This document shows positions 49,970 to 63,456 of a stretch of 64,000 bases of DNA, in pieces. The DNA is from Cavia porcellus (taxonomy: Eukaryota; Chordata; Mammalia; Rodentia; Caviidae). Numbering within the stretch: the first letter of the stretch is position 1; each line of letters begins with the position of its first letter. The notes under the pieces were generated by a model, which was not told where the DNA came from, searched no databases, and saw nothing but the letters and a program-made list of their open reading frames with translations. The translations under genes and the position numbers were made by a program. Location of the stretch: the NCBI RefSeq assembly GCF_034190915.1, contig NW_026947506.1:36393748-36457747 (forward strand), written 5' to 3'.

Positions 49970-50115
49970 TTCAGTACCAGGGATTGCACCCAGGGATTTC
50001 ATATAGTGAGCTACAGCCCTAGTCCCTTTTTCCTTTTCCTTTTGAGACAGGATCTCACTAAATTTCTCAAACTTGCAATTCTCCCAGAGTACTGGGATTA
50101 CAGATGTGTGCCTGG
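49970..50115 (-). repeat. B1+ID dimer SINE, reverse, shortened
   Basis: cagtaccagggattgcaccc, gagacaggatctcactaaat, tgggattacagatgtgtgcc. Confidence 0.75.
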
Positions 50116-50629
50116 CCACGAGACTGTGTCTTGTGTGCTAAGTCTGTGGTCATCTGCAAGTCAGGTAAACATATGGAAGGCAAGTATACAAGTAGGGCTT
50201 TTTACATGCTTGTTAAGCCTTTTCCTGGATTGTTAGAACTTCCTTTGGAGAGTTTCCAGTTTTGATTTGATTCTGGATATGTTATATTTAAAAAGTCTTT
50301 CTAGAATGCAAAATACAAATGATTAAAAAATAAGCAAGATTTCAGAAACAGAACACTATATAAGGCTTTCATTAAATTACAGTCTGAGATGTGTAAGCTT
50401 CTTGGAATCAGAATTTATTGCTCCTTTGGCGTAGTGACTATAATTGGGTAAATTCTACATCTTTGCTCTTAATTTGCTTTAGTCATTGTACTTCGCTTTT
50501 TAAAAAGGCTCCAATCTTAGCTCATTGTTCTGTGATCCTCCCTGTTAGATGGAGCCATTGTTGATGTTTCACTATATATCGTTTTATTATTTTTTATGAG
50601 ATACATGCTGATCGTGACCTGTTTTGTTT

Positions 50630-50940
50630 TGTTTAAGACAGGGTCTCACTAAATAGTTCAGGTTGGCCTTGAACTCATTAAGTAGACCCAGTGAGCTCAA
50701 ATTTGTGGCGGTCCTCCTGCCTCAGCCTGCTGAGAGCTGGCATTACAGGCATGGGCTACCACACTTGGTAAATATGACCCATTAAAATTTTTTTTAACTT
50801 TTTTGAGACGGGGTCTCACTTTATAGTTCAAGCTGGCCCTGAACTCACTATGTAGTCCTGCTGACCTCAGACTCGTAGTGATCCTCTTGCCTCAGCCTCC
50901 CGAGTCTGGGATTACAGGCATGTACCATCACACTGGGCTG
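50630..50940 (-). repeat. Two B1-type SINEs, reverse, in tandem
   Basis: First copy 50630-50770 (acagggtctcactaaatagt, attacaggcatgggctacca). Second copy 50795-50940 (gagacggggtctcactttat, gggattacaggcatgtacca). Confidence 0.88.
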
Positions 50941-51019
50941 TGATTCATTTTAAAACAAATTATTTTGTACCAATCTATGTAGTAACTGAACTCAGGTAAT
51001 ATTTTTAAATTTGTTTTTA

Positions 51020-51185
51020 AATGGCTGTGGTGGCATACATCTGTCATCCCAGCACTATGCGAGGCTGAATCAGGGGGAATCCCAAGTACAAGCCTCCCTA
51101 CCTCTTTTTCCAGAAAAAAACAGGAAGGACTGGGGTTGCTCAGTGTGAAGGCTTTGGGTTCAGTTTCCACTACCACAAACAAAAA
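51020..51185 (+). repeat. B1+ID dimer SINE
   Basis: ggcatacatctgtcatccca, gaaggactggggttgctcag, ggttcagtttccactaccac. Confidence 0.75.
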
Positions 51186-51654
51186 AGGGGAAAAAATCTG
51201 CTGGGGAGGAATCACAAAATGAAATGAAAATAAAGGACCAAAACCCTAGCATACAGTACCATGTAAAAATGTGACTGTTCTAAGAACTAAGGCCCCTGGG
51301 GGAAGTGCATGGAAGAGGAAGGTCCTCCTCTTTTCTGTGTTTTGAAGGATTCACAAGTCCATCCGCGAGACATTTCCATGTACCCAGGGAAGCTGGCAGG
51401 GGAGGGGAATTAGCCAGCTTCCTGCCAGAAATCGGCACAAGGGTGGAGACGACTGTGTGGGGAACAGGAGGCAGGGACAGGCACAAGAGAGACTGCCAAG
51501 AAATTAGGTCCATTCTTTGGCTTTCCCCAAGAGAGTTTCATTTTAAAGCTGAATTTCCCAATTTTGACTCATTTGAAAACTACCTTTATGGGTTTTGTTG
51601 ATCCAAATAGTACCATGTATAATATCACTTCATAGTCTTCAAACTGATACGTGT

Positions 51655-51740
51655 TCAAAAACCTGAGCTGGCACATGTGATCCTCCTGCCTCATCCTCCC
51701 AGAATGCTGGGGTCGCAGACATGGGACACCAGCCCGGCTG
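51655..51740 (-). repeat. B1-type SINE fragment, reverse
   Basis: gatcctcctgcctcatcctc, tgctggggtcgcagacatgg. Confidence 0.65.
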
Positions 51741-52604
51741 AGATCTCTTTATGTGACCCCTACTTTGAAAAATGCTTTAACTACGACCTTCCAAGAAACA
51801 AAGGTTCAAATCTCACTAGCTATTTAGCCTTTGGGAAGCAGTCTTGGAGATCCTCAATGCAGTGAGGTTAGCTTTGGGTTAAGGTGAGAGGTTTTACACA
51901 GACATGCAGGAGAATGCCTCAGTGACTCCTAAGAGTCCTCAGCTCTCAGGGTCAGCGAGAGAACAGCTCGGCCGGCCACCTGAAAACTAGCCTAATGACA
52001 ATTTCCTGGCTGGGGCCACCCAACTTTCACGACAACCCTGTAACAGGACCCTTGGGCTGGCCTGCAGGTAAGGCAAAGCTCGGTGTCACCCGTTCCAGAG
52101 GTGTTGCCTAAGAGCCAGGAAAATGGTGGCAGAAGGTTGGGTGAGGACAGGGGTCAAGAGCCTGTTTTTCTAAGAAGGTGGGGAGGAGGACGGAGGGAGA
52201 GAGGGAAGGGAGACAGAGAGAAGGGAGGGACAGAAAGATGCACTTGACAGTGGGTCTGTTTGCGCTGAGCCGGCCTAACCTAACCCGAGGCCTGGCTCTG
52301 AAGCCTTCTCCAGCTTCTGCCCTTTGGTCTTGTCCTGTGACTTAGATCTGTCTTGTGGCAATGGAGCCCCTGTGGCAGAAAGAGTGAGTTTATGCTGGCT
52401 GAAAATCTCTTCCTACTAATTTCAGAGTCAGATGAATCTCTAAGAAAAAATTCTAGCTTGATAATGCCATTTGTTTATGACACTCCTATTTTTAAACCCG
52501 ATTTCCTGCCTCTTCGCATACAATGTCAGTGTGGCTTGCCCAGTGTTTGAGGTGACCTGAGATCTTTGGAAGGCTCTTTGATTCCTACTCACTTAATTAA
52601 GTAC

Positions 52605-52805
52605 CCCCTCCCCTTTTTTTTTGCAATACTGGGACTGAATCCAGTGCCTTCACACTGAGCTACATTCCCACCCTTTTAAAGAATGTTTTATTTTGAGACA
52701 TGCTCTTGCTAAATCACTAAGTTACCCAGATTGTCTTGAACTTGTGATACTCCTGCCTCAGCCTCCCAAAGTGCTGAGGTTATATGTAGGTGCCGCCACA
52801 CCCAA
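52605..52805 (-). repeat. B1+ID dimer SINE, reverse
   Basis: cttcacactgagctacattc, tcttgaacttgtgatactcc, gcctcagcctcccaaagtgc. It ends about 70 bp from the OCM polyadenylation signal. Confidence 0.82.
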
Positions 52806-52877
52806 GTGGGTTTCTCAACCTTGCCAGGGGGAAAAAATAAAACACACCCACACATCAGCCAATGACAAGAAGATGTC

Positions 52878-52883
52878 TTTATT
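52878..52883 (-). terminator. OCM: OCM polyadenylation signal (AATAAA on - strand)
   Basis: The + strand reads tttatt, which is AATAAA on the coding strand, 243 nt beyond the OCM stop. The 3'UTR is therefore about 260 nt. Confidence 0.65.
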
Positions 52884-53125
52884 GGGTGATTTTTAAAGGC
52901 ATTGCCTGTAGGGGACCTTACAGGAGTCATCAGGGCAAACCCATCACCAAAAAAAGCCTTGGAGTGTGTCTTATTTCCTCACTTGAGAAATGAGCAAATC
53001 TCAGAAGCATTTTGGGGGGAATTAGTGAATTAGTTTGTGGTAGGATGTGGGGTTTCCCATTCCCAAGACTTTGGAGGCCTTCCAGCTGAGTGTCCCTTTC
53101 TCTCTGTTCTCCACTGACTGGGGTT

Positions 53126-56068
<2,943 letters not shown>

Positions 56069-56167
56069 CTTCACCTAGTCACACAGGAGAATGAGAAACG
56101 GCAGACAGGAGCACACACATCCAGGGAGACACACGGCCCGTGTTCACCCACTATGTTACTTATATGC

Positions 56168-56302
56168 TTTTTTTTCTTCTTTCTTTTCTTTCTTTCTTCC
56201 TATCTTCCTTCCTTTCTTCTTTCCTCTTTTCTTCCTGGAGACTGAACCCAGGACCCTGTCCATGCCAGCAAGTACACTATCACTGAGCCACATCCCAGCC
56301 CC
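56168..56302 (-). repeat. ID-like SINE, reverse, with (CTTT/CTTC)n tail
   Basis: A T/C microsatellite 56168-56235 is followed by ctggagactgaacccaggac and ctatcactgagccacatccc. Confidence 0.8.
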
Positions 56303-56815
56303 TGTCTAGAATTTTTTAAATACTATAGACTCTTGTGTATGCAGTGAGGAAACAGAATATCCAAGCAAAACCCAGACAAGGGAAAAATCCCGGCCTTCTC
56401 ACTCACTGCTTTCTCCTGAATAGATTCCAAAGATGACATTTTTAAATACCACCCAGAGAAATACTTGATTCAGTTTTCTTATAAAAATCATGTACACATA
56501 ATCAATCACTTACACAGGCAGCTGCAAAACACTAAAAATAAACCATGTTGTAAACGTAACAGCATCCTGATAGATCAGCAAAGAAATGTTGCAAATTCCA
56601 TGTGGGAAAAGAGACAGCGTGGGCTACAGCTGAGCCATGTGGAAGCCATGCCCGTCCTGGAGGGTGGGACTCAGATGAAGGGACACGACCAGAGGTGAGA
56701 GTCCTCTGGGCATGAAAGCCATAGAAAAAGAGAAATCTGAGGGCAACACGCGCAACCTCACTTGAATGCTTGGAGAAAAGAAGACCTTGGGGTCTGGCAA
56801 AGCCCAGATACTTAC

Positions 56816-56920
56816 CCTTTTACGTTTTCCCCCAAGAAGAGTCAGGGGGAAAAACAGTTGAAAGAGTCAAACACAGATGTGCTTTTGCTACCTTCCTGAC
56901 CTACCTTATATAGGATCGAA
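56816..56920 (-). promoter_or_regulatory. OCM: OCM promoter with TATA box and predicted noncoding first exon
   Basis: On the - strand a TATATAA box (56912-56906, inside cctatataagg) is followed about 25-30 bp later by a likely start near 56880. A short leader then ends at a strong donor, AAAGG|gtaagt, with the exon boundary at 56816. Parvalbumin-family genes have a noncoding first exon joined just before the ATG, which fits the acceptor at 56075. The exact start is inferred. Confidence 0.6.
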
Positions 56921-57439
56921 AAAGTGATAGTTACAACCTCTTAGATTTCCTTTTCAGGGATCAAGTGGATGTAGATCGGATGTCTTACCTTACTAATTAA
57001 ACTTTTTTTTTCTATTTATAGCTCAAGGGACCATGGGTGGGAACAGCCAACTTTAAAAAACAAACCTCAACAAACCTTAACTAAGGTTTCAATTCTGCAA
57101 ACGAGCCCTGCTGGCAAAGAGGGGAGAAGACACTAGAGGCCCGGTGAAGAGGGGGAGGTGGTGGCTGAAAGGAGATCACCACACACAGGGGTGCTCTGTA
57201 AACTGGAAGGGTTCCCCAGATGTTAGTGGCCGTCATTGAGGCAGGTCTGTTTTCAGCTGCCGAAACTGTGGGTGTGCAAGGTTGACCTCAATCCAGGATT
57301 GAGGAGCTCAGAGTCAGCAGCCTGCAGTGGACACACAGGACTTGTCCAGCAAAGGTGGTGGCTCTGGCCAGGTGACTTCCCTACAAACACCTTGGCTTTG
57401 ATGTTTCCCAGCTAAATCTGCACACTCAAAGGACAAAAA

Positions 57440-57510
57440 GGAGACAAGAAGGTAGCTCAGTGATAGTGTGTGCCAGGCTCTGGATTTGATCATCAGCACC
57501 AATAAGAAGA
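57440..57510 (+). repeat. ID-like SINE
   Basis: gaaggtagctcagtgatagt, tggatttgatcatcagcacc. Confidence 0.65.
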
Positions 57511-57754
57511 GAAAAATGGGAGAAAATCAAACAAACCCTAAACTAATATTTATAGAAAAGCTTTTCATTTTCAGCAAATATATATTGTCTCTCTATGTGG
57601 TTGTCACTATGCTAGACTCTTATTTCTTTGTTTCTTCTCCTGTTTTCCTTCCTTCCTTCCTGTACTCAAGCATGGCAAGTGAATGCTCTATTGCTGGGCT
57701 ACTTCCCCAGATGGGTACTTCTGTTTTATATTATTATTGTAATACACACATACA

Positions 57755-57925
57755 GAACCATGTGTGGTGGTGCACACTTATAATCTCAGTACTCTAGAGA
57801 CTGAGGCAAGAAAATTGCAAGATCAAGCCTAGTCTGGGTAACTTAGTGACACAGCAAGATACTATCTCAAAAAAAAAAAAAAAGAAAAGAAAGCCTGGGT
57901 TCAACACCACACACACAAAAAAAGA
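57755..57925 (+). repeat. B1-type SINE with ID remnant
   Basis: gtgtggtggtgcacacttat, gagactgaggcaagaaaatt, actatctcaaaaaaaaaaaa, gcctgggttcaacaccac. Confidence 0.8.
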
Positions 57926-57929
57926 ACAA

Positions 57930-58290
57930 AACTACCCCCCCCAAATCCCACATAACATGTACCATATTAGCCATTTAAGTGTCCATACAGTACAATAGTG
58001 TCAGTGATATACTGTTATTGTGTAACAGACCCCTGCAACTTTTTCATTCTGCAGCAGTGAAGCTCTGAACCCCCTGAACCTCTCACTCAGCTCCTATCAA
58101 CCACCATTCCACTTTCCAAGGGAGCCCGACCACTCTAGGTCCCTCATGTGGCTGGAACCACACAGCGTTTCTCTTTCCACGCTTGGCTTGTTTCATTCAG
58201 CATAGTGTTCCTGGGGGTTGTCCCTGCTGTGGCATGTGAGAGAATCTCCTTCTTTTCAAAGGCTGGATTCCAGTTTGTCTATTTTAAGTA
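57930..58290 (-). mobile_element. Old L1 3'-region fragment, reverse
   Basis: aaccaccattccactttcca, aggtccctcatgtggctgga and gcttgtttcattcagcatag follow a common old-L1 pattern in reverse. Confidence 0.6.
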
Positions 58291-58519
58291 TACACATAGG
58301 TCCCGGAATTCTAGAGAGGGGCCTCGGACTTTCCCTGGATGCTACCAACTCAAAGCGCATTTTCAAGTGCCCCAAAATATATTCCTTACCTCCACCCAGC
58401 ACTGTATGTGTCTTGGTGCCACCAAAGAGTAGTTTATCACAAAGGTACCTAAAACATCTCACAGACTACCAAACCTCAGGCCTGCACCATATCCAGCTTG
58501 CTCACATTTTATTTTCTAT

Positions 58520-58880
58520 TATAAGGTGTGATCAAAATATATGGTGCCTTATTTTAGATTTTAAAAAGAATTTATTACAATAGAAGACACTGCCTTTAAA
58601 CTCCTTCAAACTATTCCCCCTTACCTCCAACACAATTATCCCATCATTCCCACCACTTTCTGAAGCGGTTCTGGAAATCCTCTTTCCTGAGTGTGTGATA
58701 AAAAAAAAATACAGCAAGTGCTGCTGCTGAGCGCCATCCAACAGAAAGGCAGACTCAAAAAACACAACAGTTCATCCATGTTATTATTCACTGGCTCTGG
58801 AACTGTGAAATGTCTGACCTCAAAGTCAAAATGACCATGAAAAGGAAATGTTTTGAATCAGTTCAAGACATGGAGGTAGG
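58520..58880 (-). mobile_element. Mariner-like transposon end, reverse
   Basis: The terminal sequence ggtgtgatcaaaatatatgg is followed inward by a transposase-end pattern on the - strand (ggatttccagaaccgcttca, gataattgtgttggaggtaa). The frame is broken and no full transposase remains. Confidence 0.6.
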
Positions 58881-58889
58881 CACAAAATG

Positions 58890-59320
58890 ACAACACAAGA
58901 TCTAGTCAGCCTGCTTTTCCCCTGCGCCAGTGGCAGCCATGGGCCAAGAAAGGAACCAGGAAGCGAGGCTGCCTTTCCCACGAGCCAGCGACAGCTGTGG
59001 GCCAGGAAAAGAACCAAGAGGTCAGCCTTCTCTTCTCGTGAGCTAGCTGGTGTCCGGGTTAGGAGACAAGAAGATCCCCTCTTTCCCAGGTAGGCAACTG
59101 GCTGATTTGGAGGATCACAGGCTGGGATGAGAGCAACTGAGGTACAAAACACAGCTTAATGCTAGTACTGATACTGACTCTGCAAGCCTGGGCCCAGTAG
59201 TCTATGCAATATAGCCACTATGGGGGATTTTCTTCTGCCTTGTTTTTGAAATTCAATACTGTTGTCATTTTTGATTTGTTCTGTTTTATTCCTTTCAAAA
59301 TTAAAAAAAAAAAACATAAA
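58890..59320 (+). repeat. Unnamed tandem-tail element, copy 3
   Basis: Contains ggctgatttggaggatcaca and gactctgcaagcctgggccc, plus about 70-bp related 5' units (cagtggcagccatgggccaa / cagcgacagctgtgggccag). A single T-rich unit and poly-A (59301-59312) follow. Sits between the two mariner ends. Confidence 0.6.
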
Positions 59321-59324
59321 AAGA

Positions 59325-59478
59325 AAACTTCCAGAAGGGGTTCAGAAAGTGGCAACAGTGATAAGTGTGTTCGAAGCCAAGAGGAGTATTTTGAAAGGAA
59401 TTGATGGCAATGCCTCTTTTACTGTAATAACTTTCTAAATCTTAAGCGTTCACAGTATACATTTTGATCACCCCATGT
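59325..59478 (+). mobile_element. Mariner-like transposon end, forward
   Basis: cttccagaaggggttcagaa, gtggcaacagtgataagtgt and acattttgatcacccc mirror the reverse end at 58520-58700. Confidence 0.6.
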
Positions 59479-59535
59479 GTCTAGCACAGACCTGCCGTGT
59501 GTTGGATGCTTAGTAATTCTTTGATAAAAGAACAG
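59465..59535 (+). repeat. L2-like fragment
   Basis: gtctagcacagacctgccgt, ggatgcttagtaattctttg. Confidence 0.5.
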
Positions 59536-59824
59536 ATTAAACCAGTAATAAGAGTCTTGAAAACATTGTTCTCATCCCAGCACCAACCTATCCAGCTCTT
59601 TAAAAATCTTCTGAAAATGTCTCAAGAGTTTTGAACTAGATTTCCAACATTAAGTTGCCATAGAAACCAGCAGAACACTTTCTTTCCGAGGAAGTGTTTA
59701 CAATTATCCATAGAGACAGAAATATGAAAGAAAGCTGCCCATTTAAATGAAAATATCACAGGAATTAAAGCAGACACTTCAGATATTCTTGCTTTTTTTT
59801 TTCTGATAGAAAATAGAGGTGACA

Positions 59825-59985
59825 ATGGATGTGGTAGCACACACCTGTAATCCCAACACTCAGGAGGCTGAAGCAGGAGGGTTATTAATGAGTTCAAGAC
59901 CAGCCTGGGTTACAAAGTGAGCACAAGGCCAGCCTGAATTGCATAAACAGATCCTATCTGAAAAAGACGAAAGAAAGAAAGAAAC

Positions 59986-60016
<31 letters not shown>

Positions 60017-60024
60017 GAAAGAAA
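59825..60024 (+). repeat. B1-type SINE with (GAAA)n tail
   Basis: cacacctgtaatcccaacac, ccagcctgggttacaaagtg. The tail at 59966-60024 is a GAAA/GAAAC microsatellite. Confidence 0.9.
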
Positions 60025-60129
60025 TGACAGAAATCCAGTAAACATGCTTGGAATGGCCATAATTGGTTAAGACCATTTATTTGGCTTTCTCCAGTTGGCC
60101 TAGGTAGAATCAGAGACAAAAATTAGGAC

Positions 60130-60335
60130 GCTGAGCCAGGCATGATGGTGCACATCTATAATCCCAGAACTCTGGGAGACCAAGGAGGGATGATCACAAG
60201 CTTGGACAACTGAGCCACTTAGCAAGATGCTTTCTCAAAATAAAAAGCTAAAAAAAAAAAAAAAAAAAAGGTTTGCAGCTCAGTGTGAAGGCCCTGGGTT
60301 CAATCCCTAGTACAAAAAAAATAATAATAATTAGA
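60130..60335 (+). repeat. B1+ID dimer SINE
   Basis: ccaggcatgatggtgcacat, tgctttctcaaaataaaaag, poly-A, gtttgcagctcagtgtgaag, ggttcaatccctagtacaaa. Confidence 0.85.
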
Positions 60336-60447
60336 GAAGCTGTCAGTTATTGATGGAGTCCTGGCTCTCTGGGACTGACAGTTGCATTGGTTAATGTTTG
60401 GCTTCCTGGACTGTTTGCTAGAGACAGCGACCTGACTTCCTGCAAGT

Positions 60448-60699
60448 TCAACCTGTAGATAACAGGCTCATTTCCTCGGCTGGCTGCTGTAGATACTGGG
60501 TCAGCATTCTATTCTGGTCATCATCCAACTTTGTATTCAGTCTCTCATTAGGACATTCCTTGTTCCATTGTAAAAATTCAATAACAGTGTCCGTGGAATA
60601 AATGGACTGTCTCTCTATGCAAACCTGAGCAAGTCTCTCACCTTGAGCCGCAATTCCCCTTTTTAAAAGTGGTGAGATATACAACCCACTCATAACCAT
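60448..60699 (-). other. Uninterrupted 83-codon - strand reading frame of unknown origin
   Basis: The frame reads MVMSGLYISPLLKRGIAAQG at the start and then a protein-like composition including ERLAQVCIERQSIYST, FLQWNKECPNERLNTK and DDDQNRMLTQYL. It does not resemble the surrounding SINE, L1 or mariner sequence. I do not recognise the family. It could be part of a processed pseudogene, an exon of an unannotated gene or a chance frame. No convincing acceptor or donor pair frames it. Confidence 0.35.
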
Positions 60700-60744
60700 T
60701 GTACCTGGTGCACAGGGAGTGGGCAGGAATTAATGGCAGCTCTT

Positions 60745-60815
60745 TTTTAGGCTGTTACTGGCCTCCTGCATGCTAGGCAGGCACTCTACCACTGAGCTAC
60801 ATCCTCGCCCTGCAT
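60745..60815 (-). repeat. ID-like SINE, reverse
   Basis: tgcatgctaggcaggcactc, accactgagctacatcctcg. Confidence 0.78.
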
Positions 60816-60842
60816 TTCAGTATTTTTAAAAATGAAGATATT

Positions 60843-61030
60843 TGAGGTTGGGGACTTCGCTAGGCAGCACAAGTGCTTGCTTGGCAAACCAAGGTCATGA
60901 GTTCAATTCCAGGTGTATATATATATATATCCGAACCAGGCATAGTGGTACCTACCTGTAAGTGCTTTGGGAAGCTCAGGCAGGAAGATCTCAAGTTTAA
61001 AACCAACCTGGGAAATTTAGAGACTCTAAA
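60843..61030 (+). repeat. ID-like SINE followed by B1-like SINE
   Basis: ID-like 60843-60920 (ggttggggacttcgctaggc, gagttcaattccagg). B1-like 60935-61030 (gcatagtggtacctacctgt, gctcaggcaggaagatctca). Confidence 0.7.
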
Positions 61031-61794
61031 AAATTACAGGCAAAAGTCATCCGCTGTACTATATGGGAGTAGGAGTTACATTTGAGGGGAGGATAGAGGT
61101 TGGAAGTGGAGAGGTCCTGGGGTATTGATAATGTTTTATTTCTTAATCTGAGTGCTTGCTACATGGCTGTGTTTATGGAACTTTCCCAGGTATTTTTCTG
61201 TCAGGTAGGTTTTACTCCAAAAAGTAAGTTGACTTAGAAGATAAGAAAGGTGGTTCTGCCCTCTGACGATGGCTTGAGGTGTGGCCATTGGAGGTGATGG
61301 GTCAGACTCTGGCCTGCGACAGCTGACTTTCTATACCTGGGGTGACTGATGGCAAGGCTTTTCTAGGCTTCTACCAAATAAGACCCAGACACTCAACTCA
61401 GGGCTGTGAATGGAGTTGCTTGATGGGACTCATGAAGTGGCCACATCCTGTGCCGAAGGCAGTTAGCCTGCTGTGCAGAAAGGGAACATCATTCCGGCCC
61501 ACCGTAGAGGCCGCCTGTCCTCCCACCAGCCTCAGCCCTCTGGGTTTTCTCTCTAAGGCATGTTCCATGCTCTGAGATGAGCTGGTTTGCTTGCTTGCTT
61601 ATCATTCTTCTCTTCCACCAAATGGAAGTTTCTGGAAGGTAAGGACTTGGTGTGCTGTAACACTCAGACCTCAGAGCCTGGCATTTGACACTCTGGAGGC
61701 TCCAGGAACAGGGATGAGAGACCATGAGGTGGATGTGGTGAGGGTCTGACGTCTCATTTAAATAATGGTCCATGTGTTTTGGGGCTTCCCATGG

Positions 61795-61862
61795 AGGGGG
61801 AGAAGGAGAAGGAGAAGGAGTAGAGAGAGAATGGAAGGGAAGGGAGAGGAGGGGAAGGGGCG
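61795..61862. repeat. GA-rich low-complexity tract
   Basis: Purine-rich run with ggagaa units and then gggaagggagaggagggga. Confidence 0.85.
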
Positions 61863-62034
61863 CCAAGCTTTGTGTGAGATTCCTGAATACACAACTTCCT
61901 GACACTGACAGGATAGTTTCTAAACATATTATCAGAATAGCTTAGAGAGGCTGATGTAGAAGGCCAATTGCAGAGGAAACTCTTCGATATTTTACGTGGT
62001 CTTAGAAAAATTGTGAAAGAACATGTGCTCCTAG

Positions 62035-62225
62035 ATTTGGGGTGAGGGGGCTACTGGGGATTGAACTCAGGGCTTTTGTGCTAGGCTATATTCCAGTCCT
62101 TATTTACTTATTTTGCGACAGGGTCTTGCTAAGTTCCCAAGTGACCCAGCTGGGCTTCAACTTGTGATCCTCCTGCCTCAGCTTCCCAGAGTACTGGGAT
62201 TATAAGCGTGCACCAACATGCCCAG
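62035..62225 (-). repeat. B1+ID dimer SINE, reverse
   Basis: ctactggggattgaactcag, gcgacagggtcttgctaagt, gtactgggattataagcgtg. Confidence 0.85.
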
Positions 62226-62811
62226 TTAAAGCCTAGCTTCCTAAATGTGAGTGATGAAAAAGCATGGCCCACAGAAAAGAAACTTCTGACAGACAAGTTA
62301 GAAAAGCTAAAAAGAAAAAAAAAATCTGAATTGTAGCATCAAGCATCTGATGTCTCTGTGTGGTGAGATGGTTCGGGGGCTCTAGAGTTACAGAGGTGTG
62401 TTTATTTATAAATGAGATTCTTCTCTAGAAGGTATTTCCTTTCCCGCTCAAAGAGGCTCAGCAATGACTCGTTTAATAAGTTGATGCATGAGGGCTTAGG
62501 ACAAGCTCCTTAGCAAGGCAAAGATATTGCTCTTCACTATCAGAGACTAAAACATCTCAGAGCTGAAAAAGAAGGGCAGCTTGCAGGTTTCCTGAGAGAA
62601 TGGCAGAGGGGGGGGGGTAGGTCCCCAAGAGCACATGGCCCTCGTCTATAAGCGCTAACTGGGCTGACCACTCTTGTGAACCCTGGGACAGCATCCCTTG
62701 TCACCTCCTGAGACTCAACAATGAAATAAGGGTCAGCACGACCACTGGTTACGTGGCCAGTAGAGCCAGTGCAAAGAAAGATGCAAATCTCCCCGTTCAG
62801 AGTTATTCAGA

Positions 62812-63023
62812 ATTTCAAGCCAGTTCTAATGGAGCATGCCTATAATCTCAGCACTCTGGGAAGTTAAGGAAGGAGGATCATGAGTTTGTGCCTAACCTGG
62901 GCAATTTAGCACCAGTAAAGACTGAGGGCCTGTCTCAAAAAGGATTGAGGATATGACTTAGTGCAAAGACCTTGGATTCAAACCCCAGTACCAGGAAACA
63001 GACAGAGACAGAGACAGAGAGAG
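62812..63023 (+). repeat. B1+ID dimer SINE with (GACAGA)n tail
   Basis: ggagcatgcctataatctca, ggcctgtctcaaaaaggatt, ggattcaaaccccagtacca, then gacagagacagagacagaga. Confidence 0.82.
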
Positions 63024-63249
63024 GGGTTTCAACACAGTGGTAACAGAGTGTTAAGTATGGTCTTTCTAAGTGTAGGACCCTGAAGACTATAAATCTCATA
63101 CCCACAAAGCCAGCCCTGCTTACAATTTACAACCATAAGTACAACAGTATCCAGTTTACCAATAATACGTCATTGTGTCATTTAATTATTTCAATAACTC
63201 TATGAAGTTTCATTAGCCCTATGAGAAAAAGGGAAAACAGATACTCCAG

Positions 63250-63326
63250 TAACTAGGGCTCTATAGCTCAGTGGTACAGTACTTGCTTAGCACCACAAAG
63301 CTTTGGATTTGAACCCAGTACTAGGA
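63250..63326 (+). repeat. ID-like SINE
   Basis: ctctatagctcagtggtaca, ggatttgaacccagtactag. Its tail runs into the microsatellite. Confidence 0.8.
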
Positions 63327-63456
63327 GGAGGAGGAGGAGGAGGAGGAGGGTGAGGAGGAGGGTGAGGAGGAGGGGGAGAAGGAGAAGGAGAAGAAGAAGA
63401 AGAAGAAGAAGAAGAAGAAGAAGAAGAAGAAGAAGAAGAAGAAGAAGAAGAAGAAG
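63325..63456. repeat. (GGA)n(GAA)n compound microsatellite
   Basis: A run of GGA units with GGT interruptions passes to an uninterrupted GAA run, between the ID SINE tail and the ZRANB2 pseudogene. Any reading frame here (poly-Ser, poly-Arg, poly-Phe) is an artefact. Confidence 0.97.

Larger units (their letters stand above)
44600..52860. other. Intergenic region between CCZ1 promoter and OCM 3' end
   Basis: Two MIR fragments (45170-45310, 45500-45640), an L2 end (47880-47975), and B1/ID SINEs from 48450 onward. The stretches 45650-47880 and 51740-52600 are unassigned. No gene is recognised. Confidence 0.6.

Noticed and set aside
61489..61905. 138-codon - strand frame with Ser/Pro runs
   Set aside because: Half of it is the GA-rich low-complexity tract; no homology recognised.
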